DNA of 60,000 bases from Nymphaea colorata (lineage: Eukaryota > Streptophyta > Magnoliopsida > Nymphaeales > Nymphaeaceae): positions 7,409,205 through 7,469,204 of the forward strand of contig NC_045138.2 in NCBI RefSeq assembly GCF_008831285.2, in the 5' to 3' direction. The position numbers and the translations under genes were made by a program. The notes below the pieces were generated by a model that saw nothing but the letters and a program-made list of their open reading frames with translations, searched no databases and was not told the DNA's origin. This document shows positions 33,495-45,338 of this stretch, in pieces (position 1 is the first letter of the stretch; every line of letters begins with the position of its first letter).

Positions 33495-33731
33495 TGAGAA
33501 AATAACAGTAAGGAAAAAGAAGAAGATACTCAATTGGAAGAATCGTAACTTCTCTGTATTGCTATTGTCAATATTTCATCCTAATATACACGGTAGCAAG
33601 AATTTAGGGATATGGAGTTACAACGGTTTCTTTGTTACAACAAAATTTGGAAACAATATCTTGACTAATAAATAAGATTTTATCTTCAAAATCCAAACTG
33701 ATTCGGTAGCCATCCTGCTAGTCATCCTACA
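33495..33731 (-). repeat. 5' LTR of the copia element with TATA-like box
   Basis: 237 bp, identical to the 3' LTR. In the element's direction a GTGTATATTAGG TATA-like sequence lies at about 33580-33590, a plausible promoter core roughly 60% into the LTR. Confidence 0.9.
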
Positions 33732-33736
33732 GCAGC

Positions 33737-33900
33737 GACAGTGATGGTGGCAGCTCTGGACCGCACAGCTCTCTCTCTATTTTGAAGTCGGCCTTTGCAC
33801 GCAGCAGCCACTTTGCTAATTGCTCTCTTGTCAGTCCATGCGCAGTTTCAAGGCCCGGGCCCAGGCTGCTGTAAGCGCGATGAGCCCCTGGCCTATCCAG
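33737..33900 (-). other. GC-rich flank continuing the possible host-gene 5' region
   Basis: Same GCAGCGACAGTG style as 28680-28860 on the other side of the copia insertion. No protein frame was found. Confidence 0.3.
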
Positions 33901-35400
33901 TTTTACTTCTTATTTTAATTTGATTTGTTGATTCTTTAAACTTTTTCACTTTTTGATTTGATTAAAAAAACGATTTTGACAACATTCGTTTAATTTCAAG
34001 TCGAGCAAAGCGAGCTTAATTGAGTCTAGTTATTGTAACCCAAAATTGACTCATTTAACATTTCAAGTATAAGTGAAACTTGAGCTCGATTTGTTTATCA
34101 ATGAGTCAAGTTTTTTTTTTAGTGAATTTGAGTTGGATTCCTTTTCACAGTGGTTAAGCTACCGCAAAAAACATCCCTTGATGCATTCATTGATTGCATA
34201 AGATAGTTTAGCTAAACATTTGTAATTACATAAAATAGTTTAATAAAACTTGGGGTTTAATTCTTGATTTTGAAATGTGAAGTTATTTTCAAATACTTCA
34301 TCTGATCAATTCTCTTTTTCTAAATACTTATCTAAAGCAACCATTTTATCAACTGAATAAAATTTTTATGAGGTTGCATGTCTACAAAAATGATATGTTT
34401 GATTAATTATTAAAATAATTTGTTGAATCAACAATTTATTTATATGACTTTCATACTTTTTCCATATTAACTGTTCATATTGAACTATGATTTTTATATT
34501 TTTAAATAACAACAAATTTTAATTTAGTAGACAATTTTTTTATAATGATCACTTATTAATACTTATGAAATCAGGTGACCCATATTAGTTCTCATTTATA
34601 AAATACATTGTTTAAGAAAATTTTCTCATTTTGTTGAGTTTATTAAAATAATTTGCTTTACATCATATAAAGAGTGTTCAATGATATCAAACCTTTATTC
34701 GCTCAACATCACCACTAGCTCTTTGGGTTAGTCTTCTTAGTATATTAGTTTTCTTGATTACATAAATAGAACAACTTATAAATTGATCTATTTGCCCATT
34801 GTATTGTTTATCTTTCAAACAAATTGTTTCATTTCCACTTCAAATTATTGAATTGATTTGATGGTTCAAATATTCAATAAACCTTTTTTTCCTATTAGTT
34901 AAAGGTTTTTGTTTTTAAATAGGTGAAGTATGTGTTATATATCAAATAAGCAAAAATTTTTAGTCAAATTGTAAGATTATACAAAATAATTTATTTGATT
35001 AATTAATTTAATGATAAATTGACAAACAAAACCTTTTTTTTAAGAGTTTGGCAATTTTTTCGTATTAAATATATTTATTTGATATTAATTTTCATATTCT
35101 AAAAATGTCAATTTTGTTGAAATTTATTAATTGAAGTTTTATTTATTATTTACAATTAAATAAACACTTTATTTAAGATATCCTGCTTGATGCCTTAACT
35201 ATAATAGTTTGATTGATTACATAAAAATGTTAAATTAAAGACAATATTAATTAATTAAGTAAAATTATTTTGTACGATGTAATAGTAAATATTTTAAGTC
35301 AAATGGTGTATATGGAAACTATATAACCATCATTATTTCATAACTACATTAAAGTCATTAGCAACTAGTCGAGCTAATCTTTATATAAAAATTATATTCT
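33901..35400. repeat. Dispersed AT-rich repeat B, copy 1
   Basis: Parts of this stretch match 49340-50220 in the same orientation and order. Clear shared blocks are TCCATATTAAC, ATCAGGTGACCCATATTA, TCTCATTT(T/C)GTTGAGTT, AGTTAAAGGTTTTTGTTTT, TTATATATCAAATAA and ATTAAATATATTTATTT. It is non-coding and of unknown family, possibly an old LTR or Helitron-type remnant. Confidence 0.6.
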
Positions 35401-35469
35401 TATCATACCATGATGTTAAGTTGGCGTGTTTGACTAGACGTTTTGCCCAAAACAACTTACCATTGTGGT

Positions 35470-35727
35470 AGGTGGCTTAGAAATCAGCTCTCACGGCAGC
35501 TCACTTTGGATTCGGATATCAGCTCATGGTTCAGATTCAAATATCAAGTTACACTTGAGATTCAGATATACTTGTTAAGATGTTTATTATCCGATCAGAT
35601 AGTTATTTAAAACCGAATCTGATCGGATGTTATTTCTTAAATCTGAATCCGATAAATATCTTGGTATGATATATCTGATTTTTTCGAAAGCGATTCCGAC
35701 GGATATTTGATCTATTGACATCTCTAG
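35470..35727. mobile_element. Degenerate hAT-type MITE remnant
   Basis: It has repeated CCGAATC / GATTCGG words and ends TTGACATCTCTA, the reverse of a TAGAGATGTCAA terminus like that at 1962. The left end and target duplication were not found. Confidence 0.4.
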
Positions 35728-35811
35728 TTGCAGTACCCATCACATCACTTAGGAAGATAGAAAGTAACTAGTAAGAGAAAATGGAAGAGAGGTAGAGGGT
35801 TGGCAGAATAG

Positions 35812-36223
35812 TAGGGATGGGCATCGGGCCGTTTTGGCTTGGTAAAACCTGGCCCGAGTCAGCCTATCGGGCCCGAAACCTGGGACCGGGCCCGGCCCGA
35901 TATCCCCGGTCCCTGCCTGGGCCCAGCTCGATGGGGGAAATCGGGAAAGGGGAAGAAGGAGAGGAGGATGGGGGACGGGAGGAGGAGGGGGGATGGGAGG
36001 AGGGGTGACGGAAGGGGGAGGTGGTGGAGGCGGAAGGGGAGAAGGGGGAAGAGGAGGTGGAGGTAGAGGTGGAAGGGGGATGGGAGGAGGAGGAGGAGGA
36101 AGAGGGAGGAGGAGGGGGGACGGGCTGGGCCGGGTACTCGCTGGGCAGCATCATTGGGTCCGGGCCCGGGTCGGGGCCAGGTACCGGGTTCTCGCCGACG
36201 GCCTGGCCCGATGCCCAGGCTTA
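35812..36223. mobile_element. Complete hAT MITE (412 bp) with polypurine core
   Basis: The ends are TAGGGATGGGCATCGGGCC and, on the opposite strand, TAAGCCTGGGCATCGGGCC. The 8-bp duplications CAGAATAG (35804-35811) and CAAAATAG (36224-36231) have one mismatch. The interior is an almost pure G/A strand (about 35935-36122) of GGA/GGGA words. The open frames across it in both directions are by-products of this composition, not genes. The fragments at 8055, 39477 and 43760 belong to the same terminus type. Confidence 0.85.
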
Positions 36224-36231
36224 CAAAATAG

Positions 36232-36996
36232 ATGGGGCTGGCCGGCGGTGAGTTTTCTTTTTGAATTTGTATGTTAACTCAATATTATAAAAAAAAAGTA
36301 CCGATATGTAAATTCAATATATCACTGAAAGTTTGTTTGACACCATAACTGATGAGAAAAAGGCATAACCTTCATCTTCATCTATAAGCCAGAAGGTATT
36401 TTTGTTGCCTGCTGAGCCCCAGGGGAGTTGGACTACTTCTTTAAAAATCGTTTCGTTGGGGGCACGCGGGGTTAACTGTATTAAGTCTAAGTCAGTAACG
36501 ACTTAGAAAAATTATGCTATGAACCATATTAAAAAAAAACATAATTATTTAACTAGTGGCAAAGCAAAAAAAAATTATCAAAAAAGCACTTACCTTAATA
36601 GATTTGATGCTAATGAGGCATTGACGTGAGTCTATTATAGGCATCATCACATTTAGCTGGACTTAGATAGAACCCCTTTTTAATAAAAAATTTCAAAAGC
36701 TGGTATTGGTTGGAGTAAGCAATGGCCCACACCAGCCTACACATGGCTTTGAACCAGCCCATACATGGCTCAGCTACTAAAGTTAAGTATACTGTCCGTT
36801 TGATGTCTCGATTTTTTATTTTTTTATTTTTTATTTTTTTTTACTTTAGGAAACTAATCTGGCATTCAATCTGAAACAATGTAATTCTCACACCAAAAGA
36901 ACGATCGGGTCCCTCCCTGAAACAAAAAAAGTTTCCCATAAAGGCAAAGCATTTCGGTATAGGAGGACAACAGCCGGCCGGAAGGCCGACTCCAAC
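36232..36996. other. Spacer downstream of the dirigent pseudogene
   Basis: AT-rich, no gene. The last 150 bases may be the 3' untranslated region of the dirigent pseudogene on the minus strand. Confidence 0.4.
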
Positions 36997-37568
36997 TCAG
37001 TGATGCACGACAACCACATCGTACTGCACGGAGGCATCGCCGGTGTTCATGTCGAGCCAATGCGTCCTGAGCAGGGCATAGCCTCTGGCCATCCGGAAGG
37101 CGCCGCTGCCGCCGACGACCGGCATCTCCCTCAACTTGTGAAACGCCGAGTTCCGGCCGATGATGCTGAGAGTGCTGCCGTTGTACTCCCCTCAGTGAAC
37201 ACCAGTTTCATGCTCATCAGCAGCCCCAGATCCTGCTGCGACGCTGATGCGTAGATCCCCTGGCACCTCCCCACTTGCTTGGACGTCAGCTCCGGCCCCT
37301 CTGTCAGCGGGTTGTCTGAACAGAGCCGAAGCCAGTGGAGTAATTGAGAGAGGGACCCTGCACGATGGTGATGCTGGTGGGATTCTTACCGCTCACCACG
37401 TCGTGCCAGTAGAAGCGGAGGCGGGTCACCTTCTCTTTCCTCAGCGGCCTTGGCCTTCGTAACCGGTGGCCGGGATCCTTGGCACGGGATCCTTGGCACC
37501 GGCGACGCCGGTGGTAGCGATGAAGAGGAAGAGCGTGAAAAGGATTTAGGAAGGAAGCCGTTGTCCAT
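36997..37568 (-). pseudogene. Dirigent-protein pseudogene
   Basis: Dirigent proteins are secreted beta-barrels that steer coupling of monolignol radicals in lignan/lignin formation. On the minus strand this copy starts MDNGFLPKS at 37568. A signal-peptide-like hydrophobic stretch follows in a second frame (LFTLFLFIATTGVAGA). Then come TRLRFYWHDVVSGKNPTSI, DNPLTEGPELTSKQVGRCQG, IYASASQQDLGLLMSMKLVF and, after a lost G in a G-run, YNGSTLSIIGRN. MPVVGGSGAFRMARGYAL and SVQYDVVVVHH lead to the stop at 36997-36999. These are the family's usual blocks and the ~190-codon span is full length. At least three frameshifts and a small deletion before DNPLTEG (where a VFGTVVV-like block is expected) break it. 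Low decay suggests recent death. Confidence 0.85.
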
Positions 37569-37669
37569 AGTGATGCTTGATGGAGGGGAGGAGAGGAGAG
37601 GAGAGGAGAGGGACTCTATCTGTCCTGAGAAAGAATGGGTGTCTTCGGTGTCTGTAATATTGGCATTTT

Positions 37670-37703
<34 letters not shown>

Positions 37704-37722
37704 GAAGAAGAAGAAGAAGAAG
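37670..37722. repeat. (GA)n and (GAA)n microsatellites 5' of the dirigent pseudogene
   Basis: GA run at 37670-37697, then GAA units to 37722. They lie about 100 bases upstream of the dirigent start, where GA/CT tracts are common in plant promoters. Confidence 0.9.
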
Positions 37723-39476
37723 GGTTTTGTTCTAGAAGGTTTGCCTTTTCCTGTTTCTTGTTTCTTTTCTGGTAAGCAGGCAAGATTGACATCCGCCGTT
37801 CTTGTGGGAGTCATGGACACCGAGATTTCTTCTGGGTTGAACGAAATTAAGGCGAGTGCTGCGCTTTAATTGCTGGTGGTCTACTTTTTAAACGCCTATC
37901 GATTTTGTGAAAGTAGAAGTTTGACAAAGTTGGTTTCCTTACGTCTCTCTCATCTCTGCTTCTGAACTTTACTGAGCAAAAAGAAATGCACATGAGCCAC
38001 TTGTTATACTCTGGTTCTTGCCCAATCCACCCACCATGGACTTTCTTTCTATTTCTTTTTATCTCTATCCCTTACAAAAGATTTTACAATAATGAGGTAG
38101 GCTTCCGCTCACATTTTACATTAATAATTGAGTATTAGTTTCCATTTCAAAAAATAAGATAGATTCATGGAACACTTTAAAGAGGAAATGTTTCATAAAC
38201 AGGAATCTACCAAATTTTTTGAGACAAATACATGAAACAGTTCTCAAACAATCCATAAGGAGATGTTTGAGAATGTAGAACTGTAAAATTATAATTTTCA
38301 TTTTTTATGAAATTGGAATTGCATTATCAAACAAGGAATTTTGATTCCGCAATTATAGGTTCTTGAACCAAATTTTGTTATTATAAATTTTAAAAAGAAG
38401 CAATTTGCAAATTTATTAACTAAAGAGCATTTTTTCTATTAATTAGAAGTGTAAAGTTTGGAGGATTTTTTGTGTTATGACTGGCAATGTGGATTATGTC
38501 TTAGGAGAAGAAAATGATAAAAATATCCTTGCCATAAGAACCCTGTAAAGGCAAAAGTGGAATGAGAAAATCGTAGAAACATCGGAGCATGTTATTTACG
38601 AAGACCCTGATAAGATACCATGTGTTATGGTTTCCAAATCGTGAAAAAACTCCACTAGTTAAATGAAAGACCCTTCCCTAAGGGTAACATAGAACTTGGA
38701 AAAATTTTACCCTAAAAAGTACTAAAATGCGTTTGATAAAAAGTAAGAATATGTTTTCCCATGTTAACTGCCTAACACACAAAGTGCCTTCTTAGGAATA
38801 CGGCTTCCTAGAAAACGTTTATTAACTAGAAATAAATAAAAAACATTCACCAAAGGGTAAGAATGTGTTATAATGGAATATTGAAAAGGTTCACAGACGC
38901 TTTCTGTTTTTCAAGGGCACTGAAAGTTCACTTCAACCAATACTAGCGATATTATTAAATATCACCCGGTATCGGCGCATATGAGCCCTTGCATATCATA
39001 TTATTTATAATACTTTAAACTCATTTGGAAATCTTTATATTACATTAAAATAAAAAAAGTGGTGGTATGAGAGAGAGAAAAAAAAGAGGTCGGATTCTTT
39101 TAAGCCTTGTTGAGTACGTTATTGAAAAAACCGACTACTTTGGAGAGCAGTAACGGAGAGAGAAAGACTTATGCCTTATTGAATATGTTATTCAAAGAAG
39201 CCAACAACTTTGGGGGACCAGAAAATGAGGAAAAGGTGGTGAGTAAAAGGACAATGGTGGGACGCGACATTGACAAGTTGTGATGACCATATTGAGAAAT
39301 CCTGAACCGTGACCTTGACTTCATCGCATGATCTCATTTGGAAGAGCCAAAAGAAACTGTAATTTAACAAGAATTACAGGGGGAGCCTTTGGATGACGCA
39401 CTCACCTAATTCAGTTATGTGAAAATCCAGTTGAATGAAAGCTAACTTATGTTTTGTTTGTCACCAGCACCACATG
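37723..39476. other. AT-rich spacer
   Basis: Beyond possible promoter sequence of the dirigent pseudogene near 37.7-38.0 kb, nothing recognisable. No frame longer than about 60 codons. Confidence 0.5.
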
Positions 39477-39560
39477 TAGGGCTGGGCATCCGGAGCATCT
39501 GGCTTTATAGGGAAAAAATCGACTCGGACCATCTTGAGCTCGGGTTTCAGGTAGTAGTGG
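39477..39560. mobile_element. Small hAT-type MITE fragment
   Basis: It begins TAGGGCTGGGCATCCGG, the terminus type seen at 8055 and 35812. The rest is lost. Confidence 0.35.
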
Positions 39561-40230
39561 ACCCAGAAAAATTAGTTGGAAGGACACTTATTTAAAAATA
39601 CTCAAATCTGACGGGGCACACACACACACACACATATATATATAAAATATGCTGAGTTAAAAATAAAAAACTTTTAAGAGGCTGGTGTGCCACTGGTTTC
39701 AAACAGTAGACCCCATTGCGTATCTGGTCGGGATAATAACATTCTAAAAAGCAAGTCTTTAATTTAATTGCCATGGAGGCTACACCTTTACATAAAGGAT
39801 GGAGTGTAGTACTTTAGTTAAAGGGTCCACTGCTGTCGTCACTACATCCATATAACATAGGACCCTCAAGGCAAGGAAGATAGGTGCCTTCTTGCCTCTT
39901 TTATGGACAATGAGTTGTTAACATCATTTTCACTAGAAAAACTTGTTTTATTTGTTTATGTGAAGCACCCAAAACCTATATATATATATAACATAACAGG
40001 AGTGATCAGGCTTTTCACTCTTTCTAATCAAATCAAATGTTGTCAAAATTAGGTTTCTTTCAAACCCAGTCTTAATTAGACCCAAACATACTAACAGCCT
40101 GGTTTTAATGTATCATCCAAATGCCACCATAAGTTAGCTTTTGAATTATAGTCATGCTCAAGTGTTAGAAAACCAGTAGTCTAACACTAATTTATGAGGT
40201 TGGCTTTGCTTGTCAACAAATAAACCCTGA
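39561..40230. other. Spacer with (CA)n(TA)n microsatellite
   Basis: CA/TA run at 39617-39642. No gene seen. Confidence 0.5.
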
Positions 40231-40954
40231 TTGTGGTTGAGACCTCCCCGCCAAGGGAGGGAAGGTGAGGCAATCAATGGGGCAATGGAGATCGGCAGCA
40301 GTGAGGAGTTTCCTCCCTTGGGCAATGCCTCACGTGAGGCGGGTGGTGTGTGTGATAATCACTCGTGGAGCCAGAAATTTTTTCTGATGGGGTACTTATT
40401 CTATACCTTTAATTTGATTGGGGTACTTACATATATAACAATCAAATATATCAATACATTGACATATATTTTTAACTAATTTTGTGAAGCTAGTGTGGGC
40501 AATTGCCCACACCAATCACCATGTGGCTCCCCCACTGGTGATAATGGTGGAGCTTACAAGAGTTCTTAGATTAGGGCCTTTAGGTTGTGGGCCTCCATGG
40601 TATCATGCATGCCCCCGGAAGCCGCTCCGTATGAAGCACCGCGTGCCCCAGAAAGCTGCTCCAAATGAAGCGCCTCTCAAGGTGGCGGAGGTAGAGGGCC
40701 GGACAAGAATCCTCATCTCTATGGATGACTACACTCAGATGACTTACCTTTGGAACACCAAGGTTTTCAAGGCAGTGGCTGCCAGTTTCCAAGGGGAGTT
40801 CATTGAAATAGATGTTGCCACCAAGAATGTGGAGGGCAATGGCTTTACCAGATCTGTGTGGACACTTTCTTCAGGGCTGAGACTAGAGATGGACTTAGTG
40901 CCGAGTAAGGGGATGATTTTAGTGCAACCAATAGTTTATGAAATCCATCTATAG
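40231..40954 (+). pseudogene. LINE / DUF4283-like gag fragment (tentative)
   Basis: The frame at 40231-40479 has SSEEFPPLGN and WSQKFF, words common at the start of plant LINE ORF1 / DUF4283 proteins. The frame at 40484-40954 then has LWNTKVFKAVAASFQGEFIE followed by IDVATKN. A TRSVWTLS / RLEMDLVPSKGMILVQPIVY stretch comes next, which fits the DUF4283-family pattern (LW...F..I....G....ID..T, AR..V.LDL...LP). Unrelated sequence (40380-40560) interrupts the two parts. No reverse transcriptase follows. The call is by pattern only, and it could instead be a host paralogue fragment. Confidence 0.4.
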
Positions 40955-43900
40955 CGGGCGATGCTGGTCTGAAGTATATTGAATGTTATATTGTTGTGTT
41001 AAGATTGAAGCTTTATTATTATGTTAATAGTGATATTTTTATTGTTTTATAAATCATGGGCTTCATTTCGGATGACTTTTACTTCATGCATGATCATGTT
41101 GTTGATAATGGGATAAATGATTAAGCATGCTTTCAACGTGTTTTGAAGGTTCTATCATCTCTATGTCTTATATATTAATATGTAGTTATGCTCATTTTTA
41201 GGTTCTATCTCACAAAAGAAGATGACAAAATCAGGATGCAGCCGATGTTTGGCAGTTGATGTTTGGCAGTTGCAAATGTGTCCTCTGGCAAAAATTAACA
41301 ATACATTGCAACAAATTTGGCCAGCCAATAGAATGTGATATATCCACTCTTAGATATTACATGGGCTTTTTAGTAATTAATGGATCACATTTGAAAGGTG
41401 GAAAGACATGCCAGATTAGTATAAAGATGACTTGTGGGATCATAGCCAATTACAGTCTCCTTATGTTTTACTATGAATTATGGCAATGTATGTACTATAT
41501 TCTTCAGATTCAGGATAAGTTCATACTTGAGAAACAAGCGAAAGGTTGGGGCATTTGTCCTTGAAAGTCCAGTGGAAGGATTATAAGCATGGAGTTAAGC
41601 AGAACACATTGATCATCATAAAAGAGATAAAGATTGAAAAACATATTAAAAATGCATGACTGAGGAACAATGGAAAAATCCTAAAAATTATTGGAACTTT
41701 GGCAAGGTAATTATATAGGCATACTGCATAATATATTTTAATGGGTTTATTCTTATTAGGTAGTAATATTATATTCCTTTTATACTCTATCAAAAGTGAT
41801 CTTTATTTTCTATGCTATGATTAAAGGGAATATTTGGGGAAAATCTTATGAAGTTTTTTTTTTCATATGTTTCTATATTTTTAGGAACAAATCAAGAGAA
41901 ATAATGCAAATGATGTTTCAACACATACTTATATACTTGTTCATTTATATTTACTAAAAAAAAAGTTTAGTTTATGTCTTTATTTACTAAAAAAAGTTTT
42001 AACAAAATATTTTTATTTGAAGATTTGTTGTACTAGAGTTCTAGTACATGAAATTTTATTTGCTTTTATCAGAGATGGCTGGTTGGTATGGATTTAGATT
42101 GTGTCATATTAAAAGTAAGAAAACAAAAATCTTTGTGTTGACTTAAGAGAACTAGATTGTTATTTGGGACGAGATATTCGTTATCTTTTCCTATTGTTGT
42201 ATTTGGATCTATGTTGATATGATCTGAATTTGTATATTTGAACTGGTGAAATCCATATTACATAAAGTTTAGATTCAGATCTAAATTGACTTGCTTTAAT
42301 ACTTTTGAGTATGATTGTATAGTGATATTTGTTGCCATTGTAGATCCAAAATCATTCTAAGAACTATTGAATAAAGCTTTATTTGCTCATTTTTATGAAA
42401 ATGAATTTGTTTTTAATACATGCTCAAGAGGTGTAAGGTAACACTCTTGAACTAAAATCTATCTATGCAAGAATGTGTTTATTTGAAGCTTTATAGCAGT
42501 AAAGTGCCAGTAGATGATAACTTTATTTTCTTTAAAGAGAGATGGACTAGTATTGATCTGAAGATGAATTACTTCAAAGGTAAAGAAAAAAAAATCCTTT
42601 GGCCTTGCATAAGAACTATGATGTCATTTGGATCCAAATATAGTTGTTGAATCGTATTGTATAAGATTTCAATGAGGATTATGTGTTCTAAATTAAGATT
42701 AATTGTATTATGGATATTGTTGGTTTGGATCCAAGCTAATATAATCTGAATATTTATTTATATAGCATTTGGTATTGGATCTATTTTATTGCTTGAGATC
42801 TACCTTACATACAACCTTGATTCAAAATTGAAAATGTATATTTGAATATATGGTTAAACATCCCTATCCTCATTATATTAGATCCAATGATGTTATGCTA
42901 TTTGTTTACTTGTGGATCCAGCTAATGCTAGTATGCTACTAAGTAAGTTATTGTTTGAGAATGAACTTGTTTTTTCAATAGCTGCCATGAAGTGTAAGAT
43001 GACACTCATGAATATAATAGATTCATATTGAGATCTTTGAAGATCTATAAGGCATGTCAAAATGCAGATTGAGAAATTAAAGAATATGTCTGCAAATACA
43101 TATATTCTAGATACCAAATAAAGTAGGGTCTATGATGTTTTTTATGCATGAGATGGAATTATTTCAATAGTAGAAATAAAATAACTCATTTGATGATCAA
43201 GTTTGATCGATTTAATATGTTAATAAGCAGTCAGACAATGAACCGACTGAGTTAGTTTGACAATGAACCAACTAAAGCTTATTAATGCATTCAATGATCA
43301 TCTTCTGGATCGATTTATGAATCAGTGAGGAGAATAGCCAACTAAGTCCAATTCTTTTATTCTTCAAAGATTGATAATTGTCACAAAGGTCTATAGCTTT
43401 GTGACTATACTATTGTTGTTGCCTATATTTGTTTGTGAAGCTACATAGTGACCTTGATGAAATAAATAAAAAATCTAACATGCAAACAAGCAATTTGTTC
43501 ATATGTATTACCTATATATTTGTTCATGGAAATTTCTTTATGAATGGTGAGTTAAATTAAATACTTTCTATGAAAGGGTATATTGATAAAGATTGTTGTA
43601 CGATAGTCTGTCATGTAATGGTTCCCTTTTTTTTGTTAGATAGTCATAATGATGATTAGCATACTACCAATCAAGAAGATGACTATGTGACAATGAAAAG
43701 TGGGAGCCTATTTGACTACAGAACAAGGTTGCCATTCCACTGAAGATCTAGCACAGGCTGGCCGATGCCCATGTCTAGGTTTCAAAAGGTCAAGTAAGAA
43801 ACAAACTAAACATAAAAGCTACAAAAACTATCAAAAAATAACACTCACAAATTGAATTGAAAACCCGTCATGTGTGCACCCTTCCACCAACCAGCCATAC

Positions 43901-44221
43901 TGAATCAAACTAATTATAATAAAAAAGTAACAAAAGGACTATTCCAGATCTGACCCATGTCGGGGGTCGAACTTAATTGGCGTTGACCCAAAGCAAGAGT
44001 CGTGGCAAAGGAAACAAAGTCTATAAAAGATGATATGAAACTTCATTAAGACAAGGCAGGGAGCCTCGTCAGAATAACTTGTTATCTATCTTGAATTCAC
44101 ATCTTTCATTGAACAGACACATGGATGTAGAAGAACTCATTAATTTTCTAAAAGAGCAAGCGCTGGCTGCTTAGTCTTTAGTGCGTGAGGCATTGATCCT
44201 TGTGAACATTAAATCTCATCA
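40955..44221. other. Long AT-rich spacer
   Basis: No gene recognised over 3.2 kb. A diverged internal duplication is suggested by similar stretches near 42390-42500 and 42940-43050 (GTGTAAG(G/A)T(A/G)ACACTC(T/A)TGAA). At 43760-43778 GCCGATGCCCATGTCTA looks like the right terminus of the TAG..ATGGGCATCGG MITE family, but no left end was found. Confidence 0.4.
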
Positions 44222-44399
44222 GTTGGAAGCTACATCACAAGGGTGCGCCATTTTTGGACCTGCACTCATGTTGATGCGATGCAGGTGTGGGTGTGGATAC
44301 GACCCAGATTCGCACCCAATCAAATCTAAGGTGAGTCGGGTGCAATCAACAACACCATGTCTATTTCGGTCCATTTTTTTGGATTTTTTTTTTAACAAA

Positions 44400-45338
44400 A
44401 TTGATTTAGGACACGAGATCATGCCCTTTGCCCCTTCCTGCTTCTCCCTCTCTCCATCCACTATGATCATCTCTTCTATCAGCAGCATCCTCTCCGTCCA
44501 GTGACTGGCATCCTCTGCTATCTCCGATTTCTACCTCCATTGGCGGCATCATCTCTGTCCGGCGTCTCTCTTGTCTCTCCAATTTATCCATCCGCTGCTC
44601 TCTCTCCATCGGCAGTCGAACGTGTCCTCCACCAGCAGCATCCTCTCCTCCACCGGCGACATCCGCTCCATCTGGTGGCATCCTCTCACATCTTTTCACT
44701 TCTTCTTCTGTTCTTGACTCACAATTCACGAACGAAGCTGCATCATCTTTGTCCAGCGTCTCCACTGATGTGATTTCTTGTGCAGTTATGCTATGTCCCT
44801 GTACAATCAACATCTTAGTTTATATTGCATATCTCAACTTTAGTTTAAGTCAGCCTTGTTTGTTTTTAATTTTAACGGTAGAGGTAAACTCTCTCCCTCA
44901 CTCTGCCGTAGGCAGCATAGCCTCGTCATTGTCGTCAAGTTTTAATGACGTTTCTTATTTCTTTTGTTTTATATTGATGAAGTAGAGTCTCTGCTAGTTT
45001 CTTTGAATTGCTCGATGTCATTATGACACCATGCAGGAATTCAAAGTGATACCTTTACTTTCTTGTTCATTTCTATTGTTGTTATTATTTTTGTTTTAAT
45101 AGGCCACAGCGCCACTCTTAGATTGTTTCTCTACCGCTCTTAGATCGTTGTTATTATTTTTGTTTGACCATGAATCAGGTTGTGTACTTGTGTTATTCAA
45201 ATGCATTTGCATTTGTCCATTTATGATTAAAAGGCAACTATGCAGACTATCTATTCTTAAAGTTGAACTAAATTTGTGCAACTGACTCATTAAATTTGTT
45301 ATATTTGAAAATTTTCATTTTGAAGGTAAAACCATAAA
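44400..45338 (+). other. Leader region of the hAT transposase
   Basis: A CT-rich, UTR-like stretch (44420-44720) is followed by AT-rich, possibly intronic sequence. The frames on both strands here show no domain. Confidence 0.4.

Larger units (their letters stand above)
28865..33731 (-). mobile_element. Ty1/copia LTR retrotransposon, very young (4867 bp)
   Basis: Two LTRs of 237 bp (28865-29101 and 33495-33731) are identical base for base by direct comparison and run TG...CA. They are flanked by a perfect 5-bp duplication GCAGC (28860-28864 and 33732-33736). The internal order on the minus strand is primer site, gag, zinc knuckle/protease, integrase, RT, RNase H, polypurine tract, the copia order. 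All coding DNA is in one frame, interrupted only by TGA (32706-32708) and TAG (32253-32255). Identical LTRs imply very recent insertion. The stops mean that it either depends on readthrough or was mobilised by another copy. Confidence 0.95.

Noticed and set aside
33387-33533. Upstream extension of copia gag to a Met at 33533
   Set aside because: It runs through the primer-binding site into the LTR. The Met at 33386 follows the leader and matches family starts.
35817-36277. Several open frames with Gly/Arg/Glu- or Ser/Pro-rich products on both strands
   Set aside because: They are translations of the polypurine core of the 412-bp MITE. No domain, and all frames are open because the composition lacks stops.
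44406-44813. Long minus-strand frame opposite the hAT leader
   Set aside because: Low-complexity Glu/Arg/Gly-rich translation of the antisense of a CT-rich leader. No motif.
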